Assembly (NCBI GenBank): GCA_017454855.1
Contig: JAFTCE010000150.1
Span: 1 to 64,000 of the forward strand
From: Desulfovibrio sp.
GTDB lineage: Bacteria > Desulfobacterota > Desulfovibrionia > Desulfovibrionales > Desulfovibrionaceae
Direction of reading: 5' to 3'
Length of the DNA stretch: 64,000 nt
Both the position numbers and the translations under genes were made by a program. The notes beneath the pieces are model-generated. The model was not told the origin of the DNA. It saw only the letters and a program-made list of their open reading frames with translations, and ran no database searches. Positions 26,248 through 35,268 of the stretch are shown piece by piece; position 1 is the stretch's first letter, and every line of letters starts with the position of its first letter.

Positions 26248-27174
26248 TTATGATTTCCCTGCCCGTGGATGCGCCCTGTCGTAGACGTCTATGAGATGTT
26301 CCAGGCTGACCTGGGTATACCGTTGCGTTGTGGTCAAACGCTTATGCCCCAACAATTCCTGTACGCTGCGCAGATCTGCCCCGGCCATGAGCAAATGCGT
26401 GGCAAAGGAATGGCGCAGGCTGTGCGGGGAGACAACGAAATTCAGCCCGGCTTGCAGGCACAGGCGCTCAATGATGCGCACTGCTTCGCGCCTGTGCAAC
26501 CTGGCACCGCGCATGCCCACGAAAAGCGCCCGTTCTTCGGGCAGGGCAAGAAAGGGCCGTTCCTTGATCCAGGCGTCAAGACTTTCGCACGAAGTATCGG
26601 AAAGCGGCGCCAGGCGTTCACGGCCTCCTTTGCCCAGCACGCGCAGCACATGCGTCGCGGGCTGCACGTCGTTCACATTGAGGGCCAGCGCTTCGGAAAT
26701 GCGCAAACCGGAACCGTAGAGCAGCTCGGCCAAGGCCAAATCGCGGCACAAACGGCGTTCAGCTTCCATGCTCTCCATTGCGCAAGGGGGGACAGTGTCC
26801 AGCAGGGCAAAGGTTTCATCAACATTGAGCGCACGCGGATGGCGCTTTTCTTGACGGGGATTGTGTACCAGGGCGGCGATGTTAGCCGTCACGCGCCCCT
26901 GACGTTGCTGATACCGAAAAAAAGACCGTGCTGCAGCCAACTTTCGCGACATGGAACTCTTGGCTTCGCCCCGCCGAAAAAGCCAGGAAAGATATGCCTG
27001 CACATGGTGGCGCGTCACCCTGTCAGGCTGCTCCAGCCCGACGCCCTGCTCGCGCAAAAATTCGTCCAACTGCCGCAAATCGCTTCCATAGGCCCTTTGC
27101 GTTGCCACAGAATATCCTTTCTGCACCGCCAGCCAGGTCAAAAAATCTGCAATGCTCTCCCCTGCCTCGCTCAT
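26248..27174 (-). CDS. xerC: Tyrosine recombinase XerC
   Basis: 308 residues. The N-terminal SAM-like domain is followed by the catalytic domain with Arg in LLYGSGLRISEALAL, Lys in VLGKGGRERLAPL, H-x-x-R in SPHSLRHSFATHLL, and the Tyr nucleophile in LTTTQRYTQVS. The length and conserved order fit XerC/D that resolve chromosome dimers at dif. Its ATG overlaps the dprA stop by 4 bp, so it is in the cpoB-dprA-xerC group. It could also be XerD; the choice of XerC rests on length and on linkage to dprA. Confidence 0.9.
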   Translation of the reverse strand: MSEAGESIADFLTWLAVQKGYSVATQRAYGSDLRQLDEFLREQGVGLEQPDRVTRHHVQAYLSWLFRRGEAKSSMSRKLAAARSFFRYQQRQGRVTANIAALVHNPRQEKRHPRALNVDETFALLDTVPPCAMESMEAERRLCRDLALAELLYGSGLRISEALALNVNDVQPATHVLRVLGKGGRERLAPLSDTSCESLDAWIKERPFLALPEERALFVGMRGARLHRREAVRIIERLCLQAGLNFVVSPHSLRHSFATHLLMAGADLRSVQELLGHKRLTTTQRYTQVSLEHLIDVYDRAHPRAGKS

Positions 27175-28505
27175 CTGGCCACCTCATACCTCGCGCCAGG
27201 CAGTCGGCGAACCATGCCCAGCATCTCCATCCCGACCAATGTCGCATTGGCAGAACTCGCGTCCATGCCCACCGAAGCGGCCAGCTCGTCCGCATGCGCT
27301 GAACCGTGATGCCGTAGATATTCCAAGATCGAGTCCTTTTGCCCATCCGAGCCAAGCTGCCGCGCAGCCGCCTGCTCACCTTGGCTCAACAAGGGGGCTT
27401 GTTCTGCATCTTGTTTACGCTTTTTCAGAAGTGCTTCTGTCCGTCGTCCACGAGACTTTCGACGCTCAGGCTTTGCCTCCTCTTTGTCATTGTCGTCGGC
27501 CATGGATGCTTTGACCTCTTCCAGCAACTTCGTCGCTTTCAGACCGTAGGGTCGTAACTGTTCGGCCAGCTCCAGCAGCACATCATCGGCAGAAAAGACC
27601 GCACGCGCCCCTTGGCGCACCAAATCCTGACTGCCACGACACTGCGCACTGAGCGCCGGGCCGGGCACGGCGAAGACTTCACGATTCTGTTCCAGGGCAA
27701 GGCGTGCGGTGATGAGGCTGCCGGAATGTTCGGCGGCCTCAACCACCAGCACGGCCAGAGACAGACCGCTGATAATGCGATTACGAATAGGAAAATTGAC
27801 GCCCTGCGCCGGTGTGCCGGGCGCAAATTCTGAAAGCAACAATCCCTGACGTTCCATCTGGGCAAAAACAGGGAGATTGCGACGTGGGTACAAAACGTCA
27901 ATGCCGGTGCCAAGCACGCCAATACTGCGGCCCACGCAGCGCAACGCGGCTTCATGCGCCCTGCTGTCAATGCCCAGAGCCATGCCAGAAACAATGGTCA
28001 GGCCACAGATAGCCAGGGAACGCGCCATATATGCCGCCACATCGAGACCGTTCTTGCTGGCCTTGCGCGACCCCACCACGGCAATGGCAGGATTTTTCAA
28101 CAGGGAAAGATCGCCACGGCAGTACAGCAGCGCCGGGGCGTCGGGAAGTCCGCGCAGCAACTGCGGATATTGCTCGTCGCTCCAGAAAAGGACAAGGGCG
28201 TCCAGGCCAAGGGCCTTGTTCCACTCCTCCTCTGCCGTGACGCGCCAGGAACCGCAGGCCAGAGCGGCAGCCTTGTCTTCACGCACACCGGCCTCACGCC
28301 AACGCTTCCGAGCTTGCACTGCGGCGTAGGCGGATCCAAAAGTCTCGAGCAAGCGGCAAATGGATCGCGCCCCAAGACCGCGGCAATGCCGCAAAGCAAG
28401 CGTTGCCCAGTATTCCTTGCGTGATGCATCATCCATGTTGCGCAGATTGCGGACGCAAGGCCCTCCAGGCGGCATTGTTGCGGGACTGACTTCCTCAGTA
28501 CTCAT
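27171..28505 (-). CDS. dprA: DNA processing protein DprA
   Basis: 444 residues. The Rossmann-like domain shows IAVVGSRKASKNGLDVA, LTIVSGMALGIDSRAHEAAL, GVLGTGIDVLYPRRN and FPIRNRIISGLSLAVLVVEA. A long charged linker (about residues 340-385) leads to a C-terminal winged helix (SILEYLRHHGSAHADELA). DprA loads RecA on incoming single-stranded DNA in transformation. The N-terminus may be shorter (MDDASRKEYW) than the ATG at 28505 used here. It overlaps xerC by 4 bp and begins 2 bp after the cpoB stop. Confidence 0.92.
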   Translation of the reverse strand: MSTEEVSPATMPPGGPCVRNLRNMDDASRKEYWATLALRHCRGLGARSICRLLETFGSAYAAVQARKRWREAGVREDKAAALACGSWRVTAEEEWNKALGLDALVLFWSDEQYPQLLRGLPDAPALLYCRGDLSLLKNPAIAVVGSRKASKNGLDVAAYMARSLAICGLTIVSGMALGIDSRAHEAALRCVGRSIGVLGTGIDVLYPRRNLPVFAQMERQGLLLSEFAPGTPAQGVNFPIRNRIISGLSLAVLVVEAAEHSGSLITARLALEQNREVFAVPGPALSAQCRGSQDLVRQGARAVFSADDVLLELAEQLRPYGLKATKLLEEVKASMADDNDKEEAKPERRKSRGRRTEALLKKRKQDAEQAPLLSQGEQAAARQLGSDGQKDSILEYLRHHGSAHADELAASVGMDASSANATLVGMEMLGMVRRLPGARYEVAR

Positions 28506-28507
28506 GG

Positions 28508-29641
28508 TCAGTGGGCCAAACCTCGCGAACGGACACGCTTTGCCGCATCGGAATTGGGGAATTGCGTCAGCAGCTTTCTAAATGCCTCGGACGCTCCCGC
28601 CTGATTGCCCATCTTGCTCATGGTCACACCGGCCTTGAGCAAGGCGTCGGCATTCTTGTGATGCCGCGGATAGCGGGCATTGACCTTTTCAAACTGCGCC
28701 AGAGCTTCGTTATATTTGCCCTGGGCATAATATCCCTCGCCAATCCAGTATTCTGCATTGGCCGCATAACGACCGTTGGGATAGTTCTGCAGGAACGTAT
28801 GGAAACGGGAAATACTCTCACCGCTGCGCCCGGCCAGGGCAGAACGCACGGCTTCTTTATAGGCAGCATCTTCCCCGCCGCTGCTTCGTCGCGCCACAGG
28901 CGTCTGCTGTCTTGCCGCCGCAGGTTTTCCTACTGGCGCTTCCGCTATCGGCAACACGCCTGGCTTCTGCGCGGCCTCCACGGGCGGGAGGCCCAAACCC
29001 GACCTTTCGGGAGGCAAGCCCAGGTCAGCGTCCGACAACTTGGGAACCGGCACGGCATTGCCATTGGCAGATGCGGGCATGGGAGCTGCAGTCGATCGGC
29101 CCGACGATGCCGGAACGCTTTCCGGCGGAAGTCCCAATGGCGCAGAGGCATTGACCGAGGCCGGTGGGAGGGCCGGAGCAGAGACAGCGGATGCCGGAGC
29201 TGACGCCGACGCCTTCTCATGGGATCGGTTGATCCGCTGCGCAGTTCGTTGTGGGCTGGCAGATCGTGTCGGCTGGGCAGGATCAACGACACGCGCATGG
29301 GGGGCTACCGCTGGCTTGTGCGCTGGGCCATTCGCGGTCATGGCAAGACTGTTTTCCTTCGTTGTCTGGGCCGCAGCAGGAACAGAGGACGTAGGCGGCA
29401 ACACGGGCACCACGGTCATACCTGTCTTCTTGCCTTTGCTTGTGCGCACCTCGTACACCCTGTTGTCCAACTGGGCAACGTGGGAATCCAGTGCGGAAAG
29501 GCTCTGTTCCAAAGCCCGTAGGCGTTGCTCATTCTCTCGCAAGAGCTTTTGTTCGTTTTCCAGAGACTCCGCCTGACGGGACCCGGCGCATCCGGCCATC
29601 AAGGCCATACAGATCAACGATGCCATGACAGTGTGTTTCAT
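28508..29641 (-). CDS. cpoB: CpoB/YbgF-type Tol-Pal system lipoprotein
   Basis: 377 residues from ATG 29641, with GGGAGAAGC upstream. The N-terminus MKHTVMASLICMALMAGC ends in a lipobox (LMAGC), so it is probably a lipoprotein, unlike E. coli CpoB, which is soluble. Residues ~24-60 are a coiled coil (ENEQKLLRENEQRLRALEQ). A long Ala/Pro/Ser-rich linker follows, and the C-terminal ~120 residues are TPR repeats (YKEAVRSALAGRSGE, FHTFLQNYPNGRYAANAEYW, YPRHHKNADALLKAGV). CpoB coordinates peptidoglycan synthesis with outer-membrane constriction. It heads the operon with dprA and xerC. Confidence 0.85.
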   Translation of the reverse strand: MKHTVMASLICMALMAGCAGSRQAESLENEQKLLRENEQRLRALEQSLSALDSHVAQLDNRVYEVRTSKGKKTGMTVVPVLPPTSSVPAAAQTTKENSLAMTANGPAHKPAVAPHARVVDPAQPTRSASPQRTAQRINRSHEKASASAPASAVSAPALPPASVNASAPLGLPPESVPASSGRSTAAPMPASANGNAVPVPKLSDADLGLPPERSGLGLPPVEAAQKPGVLPIAEAPVGKPAAARQQTPVARRSSGGEDAAYKEAVRSALAGRSGESISRFHTFLQNYPNGRYAANAEYWIGEGYYAQGKYNEALAQFEKVNARYPRHHKNADALLKAGVTMSKMGNQAGASEAFRKLLTQFPNSDAAKRVRSRGLAH

Positions 29642-30127
29642 GATGCTTCTCCCACACAACATTCCTCTTTGGCTACCAAGTTGGGAGCGGAACACGCTCG
29701 CCGCACACAGTTCTTTGTGCCTCAAGCCCGCACATATTTCAAGCGCAACGAGCAGGTCTTTGCCCGCATCCTTCGCCCCTCTTTTCTGATCCTGTGCCTG
29801 GACAAGCCCTTTCTATGCTGGTAGGGAACATGCTGTGAGCCAATGCCGAAACGTCCATCTTTGCCTATGACAGCGCCCAGACAGATACCTGCCTGGGCGC
29901 TGCGTTTGTCTCTGTGGGCTACATCGAACTTCAGGCTGAAGCCAGCTTTGCCTTCTTGTACGCCTCGTTGCGAGTATTCGTGATTTGGCTTGCCACAGAC
30001 GAAGCCGCTTTGACGTATTTATGGCATACCACGCTTTCTCGCCATCCGCTCTCGTGTTGCTTCTTACTGTACATCGTCGATACCAGCGCTGCGCTCGCCT
30101 ACTTCCTGCTTTTGTCCTGCGCCTGCC
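29642..30127. other. Long spacer between cpoB and the Rpn gene
   Basis: About 490 bp with no convincing gene. It contains a near-perfect palindrome at 29873-29902 (AGCGCCCAG...CTGGGCGCT) without a T tract. On the minus strand, between about 29930 and 30010, one frame reads AASSVASQITNTRNEAYKKA before a stop, which may be the remnant of a small protein; I cannot name it. Confidence 0.4.
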
Positions 30128-30670
30128 CTACTCGTGCGACGGGAGCTTGCTGTCCAGAAGGGCGTCGAACTCCTGCAAATCCTTGACCACGTTGACGGAA
30201 GCGATCAGCTCGAAGAGCGAAGCGTTTTCGTTGACATTTTGCAGTTTTTTCCTGATGGCCCGAGATATGGGCTTAAAACGTTCCCCAAGCGCCTGCAGCA
30301 AGGCGCGTTTCATTGCGGAAATAACATTGGCCTCACCCTTTTTTTCTCCTCGTTTTGCACCCAGCTTCAAACCTTCCTTCTTGCCTTCCTTCTTGCCTTC
30401 CTTCTTGCCCAGCTTTTTGCCCTTGAGAAGCAAATCCTCTTCCCATTCCTTGAGCGCTTCGCCAAACATGGACGTATCTCCTTTTATGCGCTGATACTCT
30501 GCTTCGCTTTTGAGTATCTTCCGATACCTGAGAAACAGACATATCCATTCGTCGAATGTTTGCCGCAGGGATTCGGAATGCTGCTGCAAATCAGCAAGCA
30601 CGTCCCGCAGCAGCCCGAACACAGAATCGCCCTTCCTCAACCGCTCCAACCGAAACAGATGCGCCGACAC
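30128..30670 (-). CDS. C-terminal part of split Rpn-family protein (possible stand-alone RpnS-like)
   Basis: 180 residues from GTG 30668-30670 (read MSAHLFRLERL). It is in the same frame as the gene to its right, separated only by TGA 30674-30676 and one codon. It holds the C-terminal region of Rpn/PD-(D/E)XK nuclease-family proteins: helical, with a lysine/glycine repeat block (GKKEGKKEGKKEG) and a terminal helical domain. In characterised Rpn systems a shorter protein made from an internal start of the same gene blocks the toxic full-length nuclease. This ORF would be the equivalent of that short form, but whether it is translated from the GTG is unknown. Confidence 0.6.
   Translation of the reverse strand: MSAHLFRLERLRKGDSVFGLLRDVLADLQQHSESLRQTFDEWICLFLRYRKILKSEAEYQRIKGDTSMFGEALKEWEEDLLLKGKKLGKKEGKKEGKKEGLKLGAKRGEKKGEANVISAMKRALLQALGERFKPISRAIRKKLQNVNENASLFELIASVNVVKDLQEFDALLDSKLPSHE
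30373..30408. repeat. Three tandem 12-bp repeats inside the Rpn C-terminal region
   Basis: The plus strand reads CTTCCTTCTTGC three times in succession; on the coding strand each unit encodes G-K-K-E. Copy number could vary without shifting the frame, changing the length of the charged spacer. Confidence 0.85.
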
Positions 30671-30673
30671 ACC

Positions 30674-31195
30674 TCAGGCGGCATCTATCACCTTCTGCGA
30701 AAGGGCGTTCTCATCTATGAGAAAAAACTTTTGCGTTGGCTGATAAGCCAGCAAATCCTTGGGCATGGGGCAGAGCAGACTTTTGATGTCTCGGGCCGCA
30801 TGCCATTTGGTTCTGCCGTTGTATAAGACAATGGGGAAAATGGGCGGCAGGCGGTCGCCGGGACTGATTTCCCCCTGATCGATCAAAAATTGCCAAAGCA
30901 GGGCCGCATAGACCAGAATGCGTACCGGCATGAAGGGATCAATCCTGCTCTGGAACTCCAGCATGAGAAAGAGAAAGCTCGGCATATTCTGCCAATGCAA
31001 ACGCCATATGGCATCGCCGTAACGCTGACTGAAACCTTTGGTCACACGTGCCGTGGGAAAAGGTTCCAGTGTAGAAAAATCCATGTCCTGGACAAAATCC
31101 GCCTGCACAAAGTCCTGCACAAGACTTGCGACCATGGCCTTATCCGAGAAACACGCCTTGTAAGCGCCGTCTGTGGGCGTACGTCGTCTGACCAT
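30674..31195 (-). CDS. Rpn/transposase_31-family PD-(D/E)XK nuclease, N-terminal part
   Basis: 173 residues from ATG 31195. The start (TDGAYKACFSDKAMVASLVQDFV) is the family's H/D-x-x-F/Y-K...F-S-D-x-x-x-x-x-x-L-L-x-x-F segment. The catalytic region is seen in RYGDAIWRLHW...SFLFLMLEFQSRID, equivalent to R-x-x-D...[IVL]-x-E-x-Q-S, followed by VRILVYAALLWQFLID and a PPIFPIVLYNG strand typical of the family. The frame ends at TGA after VIDAA, while homologues run straight into the sequence of the next ORF. Either this is a nonsense mutation or the two parts are now separate genes. Rpn proteins are DNA nucleases with roles in recombination and phage defence. Confidence 0.75.
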   Translation of the reverse strand: MVRRRTPTDGAYKACFSDKAMVASLVQDFVQADFVQDMDFSTLEPFPTARVTKGFSQRYGDAIWRLHWQNMPSFLFLMLEFQSRIDPFMPVRILVYAALLWQFLIDQGEISPGDRLPPIFPIVLYNGRTKWHAARDIKSLLCPMPKDLLAYQPTQKFFLIDENALSQKVIDAA

Positions 31196-31323
31196 GTGCG
31201 AGTATAGGCATGGGAACGCAGGCTTGGCAAGTGGCAGACTGTGGGATCAAAGAGCCGTGTGTCTGCCCTCGACTTGGGTTTCTGCACCTTGCGGTCTTTA
31301 GCTGCTGCTGTTATGAACCTCTC

Positions 31324-32904
31324 ATGACTCAGAATGCGCAAGAAACGCTCACGCTCCAGGTGACTGACCTCGCCCATGACGGTCGTGGCATTGCCCACCT
31401 CCACGATTCTCGCGGAGAACGCGGGCTGACCGTGTTCGTAACCGGCGCTCTGCCCGATCAGCTGGTGCGCGCTCGTGTGCTACGCCGCAAAAAATCCTAC
31501 CTGGAAGCTATCGTTCAGGAAGTCTTGCGCCCAGCGCCTAAAACTATGGCCCCATTGTGCCCGCATCATCTCCACTGCGGCGGCTGTCCCCTGCAAGTCA
31601 TGCCCTATCCACAGCAATTGCACTACAAGCGCCTTTGGGCCCTCAACGCCCTAACGCGCATCGGCGGCTTGGATACGCAGCAGGTAGGCACCCTTTTTGC
31701 CCCTCTCCTGCCTTCCCCAGCCCTGACCAGGTATCGCAACAAAATGGAATTTGCCTTTGGCGGCGGCCCTGGCGCCTCGCTAACCCTGGGCCTACGCCGC
31801 CGCAATGGTCGGGATGTCCTTGCCGTCCCCGGCTGCGTACTCATGCCACAGACGGCGCAAGACATGGTGGCCATGCTGCGCGAACTGGCGGCGAGAAGTG
31901 GTCTAGCGCCACACATGGCACAATCAGACATGTCTGCGTCAAGGATGCACTGTGCAGACCGCCGTAGCCCTGCCCACAGCAGGCCGCGATCCACGTCCAA
32001 GGCCAGCGGATTCTGGCGTTTCTTCATTCTGCGTTGCGGGCTTAGACCAGGCACTGAGCGTCCTGGGTGGTGGGGCATCTGCCTGACAAGTCCAGGTTCG
32101 CGTCGAGAGCGCGCCACAGTGCTGGCAGCGGGCCGAGAATTGATGGCAGCCTTTCCAGATTTAGTGGCCTTTGTGCATGAGGAACGTGCCAGCCGCGACG
32201 CCCTAACCAGCGGCGAGCGCAGGATTGCCACCCTGGGCGCAGATGGCCACATCTGCCCGCAGGCGGCGCGCTTGCTGCAGCCACTCTACGGGACAACGTT
32301 CAGCCTGGATGTCGCCTCCTTCTTCCAAGTCAACACTGCGGCAGCCCAAGACCTTGCCTGCTGCGCTCAGCGCATGCTCGCCGACCACGACGAAGATCAC
32401 CGTCCGGCCCGACTACTGGACGTGTTCTGCGGGGTTGGGGTTTTTGGTTTGCTCGCTGCCAAGCTCTACGAAGAAGTACTCGGTTTGGAGCTCAACCCCA
32501 GGGCTGTGCAGGAGGCTCGTCGCAATGCTAGCGCAATGGGACTTGAACACTGTCGTTATATTGTCGGCGATGTAGCAGATGTGCTTTCCAAGCCACTGCC
32601 CTGGCAGGACGCCGCATGCGGACAGGCATTCTCCTCCCCTGATGCACGGACATGGCGTCTAGACGTCCTGGCAGATCCGCCACGCAACGGACTGTCGCCA
32701 CACGTTTTGACCGGTCTTCTCAACCTCGCTGCAGATCGCATCCTCTATATCTCGTGCAATCCATCTACCCTGGCGCGAGATGCCCGCTGCCTGGCCCAAG
32801 CGTACACACTCACGAGCCTGGGCGGCGTGGATCTCTTTCCGCATACGCCGCATGTGGAATGCCTCAGCCTCTGGCGCAGAAAGCGCTCTCCAAGTTCAAT
32901 ATGA
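31324..32904 (+). CDS. 23S rRNA/tRNA uracil-5-methyltransferase (RlmD/TrmA family)
   Basis: 526 residues from ATG 31324. The N-terminal TRAM domain (VTDLAHDGRGIAHL) is followed by a [4Fe-4S] signature CPHHLHCGGC with a later Cys in AVPGCVL. The methyltransferase domain has LLDVFCGVGVFGLLAA as SAM motif, VLADPPRNGLSPHV, and the catalytic Cys in ILYISCNPSTLARD. It adds a methyl group to C5 of uridine in rRNA or tRNA; the exact site cannot be told from sequence alone. A stretch around residues 220-260 is less conserved. It is divergent from the Rpn gene. Confidence 0.88.
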   Translation: MTQNAQETLTLQVTDLAHDGRGIAHLHDSRGERGLTVFVTGALPDQLVRARVLRRKKSYLEAIVQEVLRPAPKTMAPLCPHHLHCGGCPLQVMPYPQQLHYKRLWALNALTRIGGLDTQQVGTLFAPLLPSPALTRYRNKMEFAFGGGPGASLTLGLRRRNGRDVLAVPGCVLMPQTAQDMVAMLRELAARSGLAPHMAQSDMSASRMHCADRRSPAHSRPRSTSKASGFWRFFILRCGLRPGTERPGWWGICLTSPGSRRERATVLAAGRELMAAFPDLVAFVHEERASRDALTSGERRIATLGADGHICPQAARLLQPLYGTTFSLDVASFFQVNTAAAQDLACCAQRMLADHDEDHRPARLLDVFCGVGVFGLLAAKLYEEVLGLELNPRAVQEARRNASAMGLEHCRYIVGDVADVLSKPLPWQDAACGQAFSSPDARTWRLDVLADPPRNGLSPHVLTGLLNLAADRILYISCNPSTLARDARCLAQAYTLTSLGGVDLFPHTPHVECLSLWRRKRSPSSI

Positions 32905-33049
32905 TAGATATGTAACAGGCACAGGCTGATCCTGCATGACGGTACCGTCGGCATCACTGACAATCATCTTACTCTTTTTCAATACACACAAACATGTCGA
33001 TGCGTTATGGGCAGCGAGCAGAACCTGAGCAGATTTCGGTCAGAGTTCG

Positions 33050-33078
33050 TTGACGCCCGAGGCGCCTTATGCTATAAA
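33050..33078 (+). promoter_or_regulatory. Promoter of the F0 ATP synthase operon
   Basis: TTGACG at 33050-33055 and TATAAA at 33073-33078 with exactly 17 bp between them, 51 bp before the GTG of the first F0 gene. The rest of the 224-bp spacer after the methyltransferase gene shows no gene. Confidence 0.65.
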
Positions 33079-33128
33079 AATCTGAGTTGAAGTATTGAAT
33101 ATGATATAAGGCTTATTGTGGAGGCCCT

Positions 33129-33425
33129 GTGTCGCTCGGAGAATTCCTCAGACAACAAAAAACCGGTCTGGAGGCCATGTCCAATGTCGGCGTCATCGGA
33201 CTACATCTTGTCAGCGGCCCTCTCGTAGGCTTTGGCATAGGATACGGTTTGGATGCGTGGCTTGACATATCTCCGTGGGGCAAACTGGTATTTCTTTTTA
33301 TCGGTATCGGTGCTGGATTCCTCAATGTCTACCGAGACACACAGGTTCTGCTCCGAAAAATGGCCGCCCAAGAAAGCCAAATTGGGGGGGAGACTGGCAA
33401 CGTCACACGAGGCGAAAGCACATGA
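33129..33425 (+). CDS. atpZ: AtpZ/AtpQ-like ATP synthase accessory protein
   Basis: 98 residues from GTG 33129 with GTGGAGG upstream. Two membrane helices are visible: NVGVIGLHLVSGPLVGFGIGYGLD and KLVFLFIGIGAGFLNVYRD. The G-x-x-x-D between and at the end of the helices is the family pattern (F0F1-ATPase gene 1 product). It is thought to help assemble the c-ring or carry Mg2+. Its TGA overlaps the ATG of the next gene by 4 bp (ATGA). Its position at the head of the F0 operon is usual. Confidence 0.8.
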   Translation: MSLGEFLRQQKTGLEAMSNVGVIGLHLVSGPLVGFGIGYGLDAWLDISPWGKLVFLFIGIGAGFLNVYRDTQVLLRKMAAQESQIGGETGNVTRGEST

Positions 33426-33844
33426 TTCACGCCCTTGACGCCTGGCTTTGGAGGCGGGGCATCAGCGATCCGACCATACGCCTTGTTCTGCGCAATGAAA
33501 TTTTGCTTGCAGCAATATTTCTGTTGCTTGGCATAGTACTTTACGTTGTCACTGTCTGGCTTTTTTGGTTTGGCATGGGCGCTGCGCTGTTGGTGTGGTC
33601 ATTCTGGGCTTTGTCGCGCTTTTTTTTAGGCCAAAGCCTTGGGGAATACAGTACGGCCTTTTTGCGGGTTGTCATTGTACGTTGGCTGACACGACTTCTG
33701 GCAATAGGCGTGCTGCTCTATGTAGCGCTGGTCATCTGCAGGGCTCCTGCGCTTGCCCTTGCTGGAGGTTTGGGAGCGGCAGTATTTTGTGCCCTGTGCA
33801 GTTATGTTGGGGCTGTACGGCACTTGAAAGGCGGAGTGAAGTAG
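33422..33844 (+). CDS. atpI: AtpI-like membrane protein (ATP synthase subunit I)
   Basis: 140 residues with four hydrophobic segments: [55 protein letters not shown] and [16 protein letters not shown]. This is the size and topology of AtpI, the c-ring assembly factor, although sequence conservation is low and the name rests on context. The start overlaps atpZ. atpB follows 94 bp downstream. Confidence 0.65.
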   Translation: MIHALDAWLWRRGISDPTIRLVLRNEILLAAIFLLLGIVLYVVTVWLFWFGMGAALLVWSFWALSRFFLGQSLGEYSTAFLRVVIVRWLTRLLAIGVLLYVALVICRAPALALAGGLGAAVFCALCSYVGAVRHLKGGVK

Positions 33845-33938
33845 GTTCGCCTGGGTAGACGGACTGTTTGCAAGGAACCGGCCCTCAGGGGCCTATCAAG
33901 GACGCGCTGCTGCGCAGCACATTCAGGAGGCATGGCTC

Positions 33939-34643
33939 ATGGCAGGTGGTTTGCCGCATCCGGTATTGCTCTCCACGTTTATGGACATGGATACCATGAC
34001 CATTGCAGGTCAGACGGTAGAATTCAAACATGTTTTCTACTCCTGGGTCTGCATGGCCATATTGTTCGGCGTTGCGCTCATTCTTCGCCGCAGGCTTACT
34101 CTGGTGCCAGGGGGCCTGCAAAACTTCTTCGAGGCGCTCATAGATGCCATTGAACAATTTGTCGTCACGACCATGGGCGAGCCGGGGCGAAAATTTGTGG
34201 CCCTGCTCGCGGGCATATTTATCTACATCTTTGGCATGAATCTCATGGGCCTTATTCCCGGCTTTGACGCCCCCACAGCCAATTTGAACACTACGGTGTG
34301 CATGGCTCTCTTTGTCTTTGTCCTCTATAATATCGTCGGTATGGCCCGCTGGAAATTCCATTATGTCAACCAGTTCACTGGGCCTTCAAAAGCCTTGATC
34401 CCCTTGATGTTCCCATTGGAAATTGTATCGCATCTGGCGCGTCCCCTTTCTCTTTCTCTCCGTCTTTTCGGCAATATCCGCGGAGAGGAAATCGTCATGA
34501 TTCTTTTCTTTATCATGGCGCCCCTGCTCGGTACGCTGCCTATCTACGCCCTCTTTCTCCTGGGCAAGACCATGCAGGCATTTGTCTTCTTCATGCTCAC
34601 CATGTTCTATCTCAAGAGCGCTATTGAAGGCCCTGAACACTAA
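33939..34643 (+). CDS. atpB: ATP synthase F0 subunit a
   Basis: 234 residues. The essential Arg is in [19 protein letters not shown] near residue 180, the half-channel motif of subunit a. Other typical parts are [14 protein letters not shown] and the last two helices [24 protein letters not shown]. It forms the proton path at the edge of the c-ring. The spacing and order atpZ-atpI-atpB-atpE with no b, delta or F1 genes is the split arrangement known from Desulfovibrio. Confidence 0.95.
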   Translation: MAGGLPHPVLLSTFMDMDTMTIAGQTVEFKHVFYSWVCMAILFGVALILRRRLTLVPGGLQNFFEALIDAIEQFVVTTMGEPGRKFVALLAGIFIYIFGMNLMGLIPGFDAPTANLNTTVCMALFVFVLYNIVGMARWKFHYVNQFTGPSKALIPLMFPLEIVSHLARPLSLSLRLFGNIRGEEIVMILFFIMAPLLGTLPIYALFLLGKTMQAFVFFMLTMFYLKSAIEGPEH

Positions 34644-34706
34644 TACCTTTCTGCAATTTTGCAGATGACATTGGGGGAATGGTCGTTTTACGACCCAACA
34701 TTATAA

Positions 34707-35048
<342 letters not shown>

Positions 35049-35071
35049 GCAAGGGATATAAACGCATTGTT

Positions 35072-35097
35072 AACGGCCCTACGGGGCCGTTTTTTTT
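35072..35097 (+). terminator. Rho-independent terminator after atpE
   Basis: AACGGCCC/GGGGCCGTT hairpin with a TAC loop followed by eight T, 23 bp after the atpE stop. It separates the F0 operon from rex. Confidence 0.9.
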
Positions 35098-35268
35098 ACC
35101 TATTTTTGCAAACAGGGCTTTTCTTGCCGCTACTGAGACAGCGGTATTCATTATTTCAAAGTTTTTTGCTAGGCACGACCTGCACTTTGACTTGCAGAGG
35201 AGGCAACTTTTCGATACTACTTTTTTTCGCATACAGAGCTGCATTGGATTGTAGGGCAAAAGGGTAGT

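Noticed and set aside
35099..35268. Possible Rex autoregulatory site upstream of rex
   Set aside because: Only TTGTTAAC at the preceding terminator resembles half of an operator; no second half is found at the right spacing.
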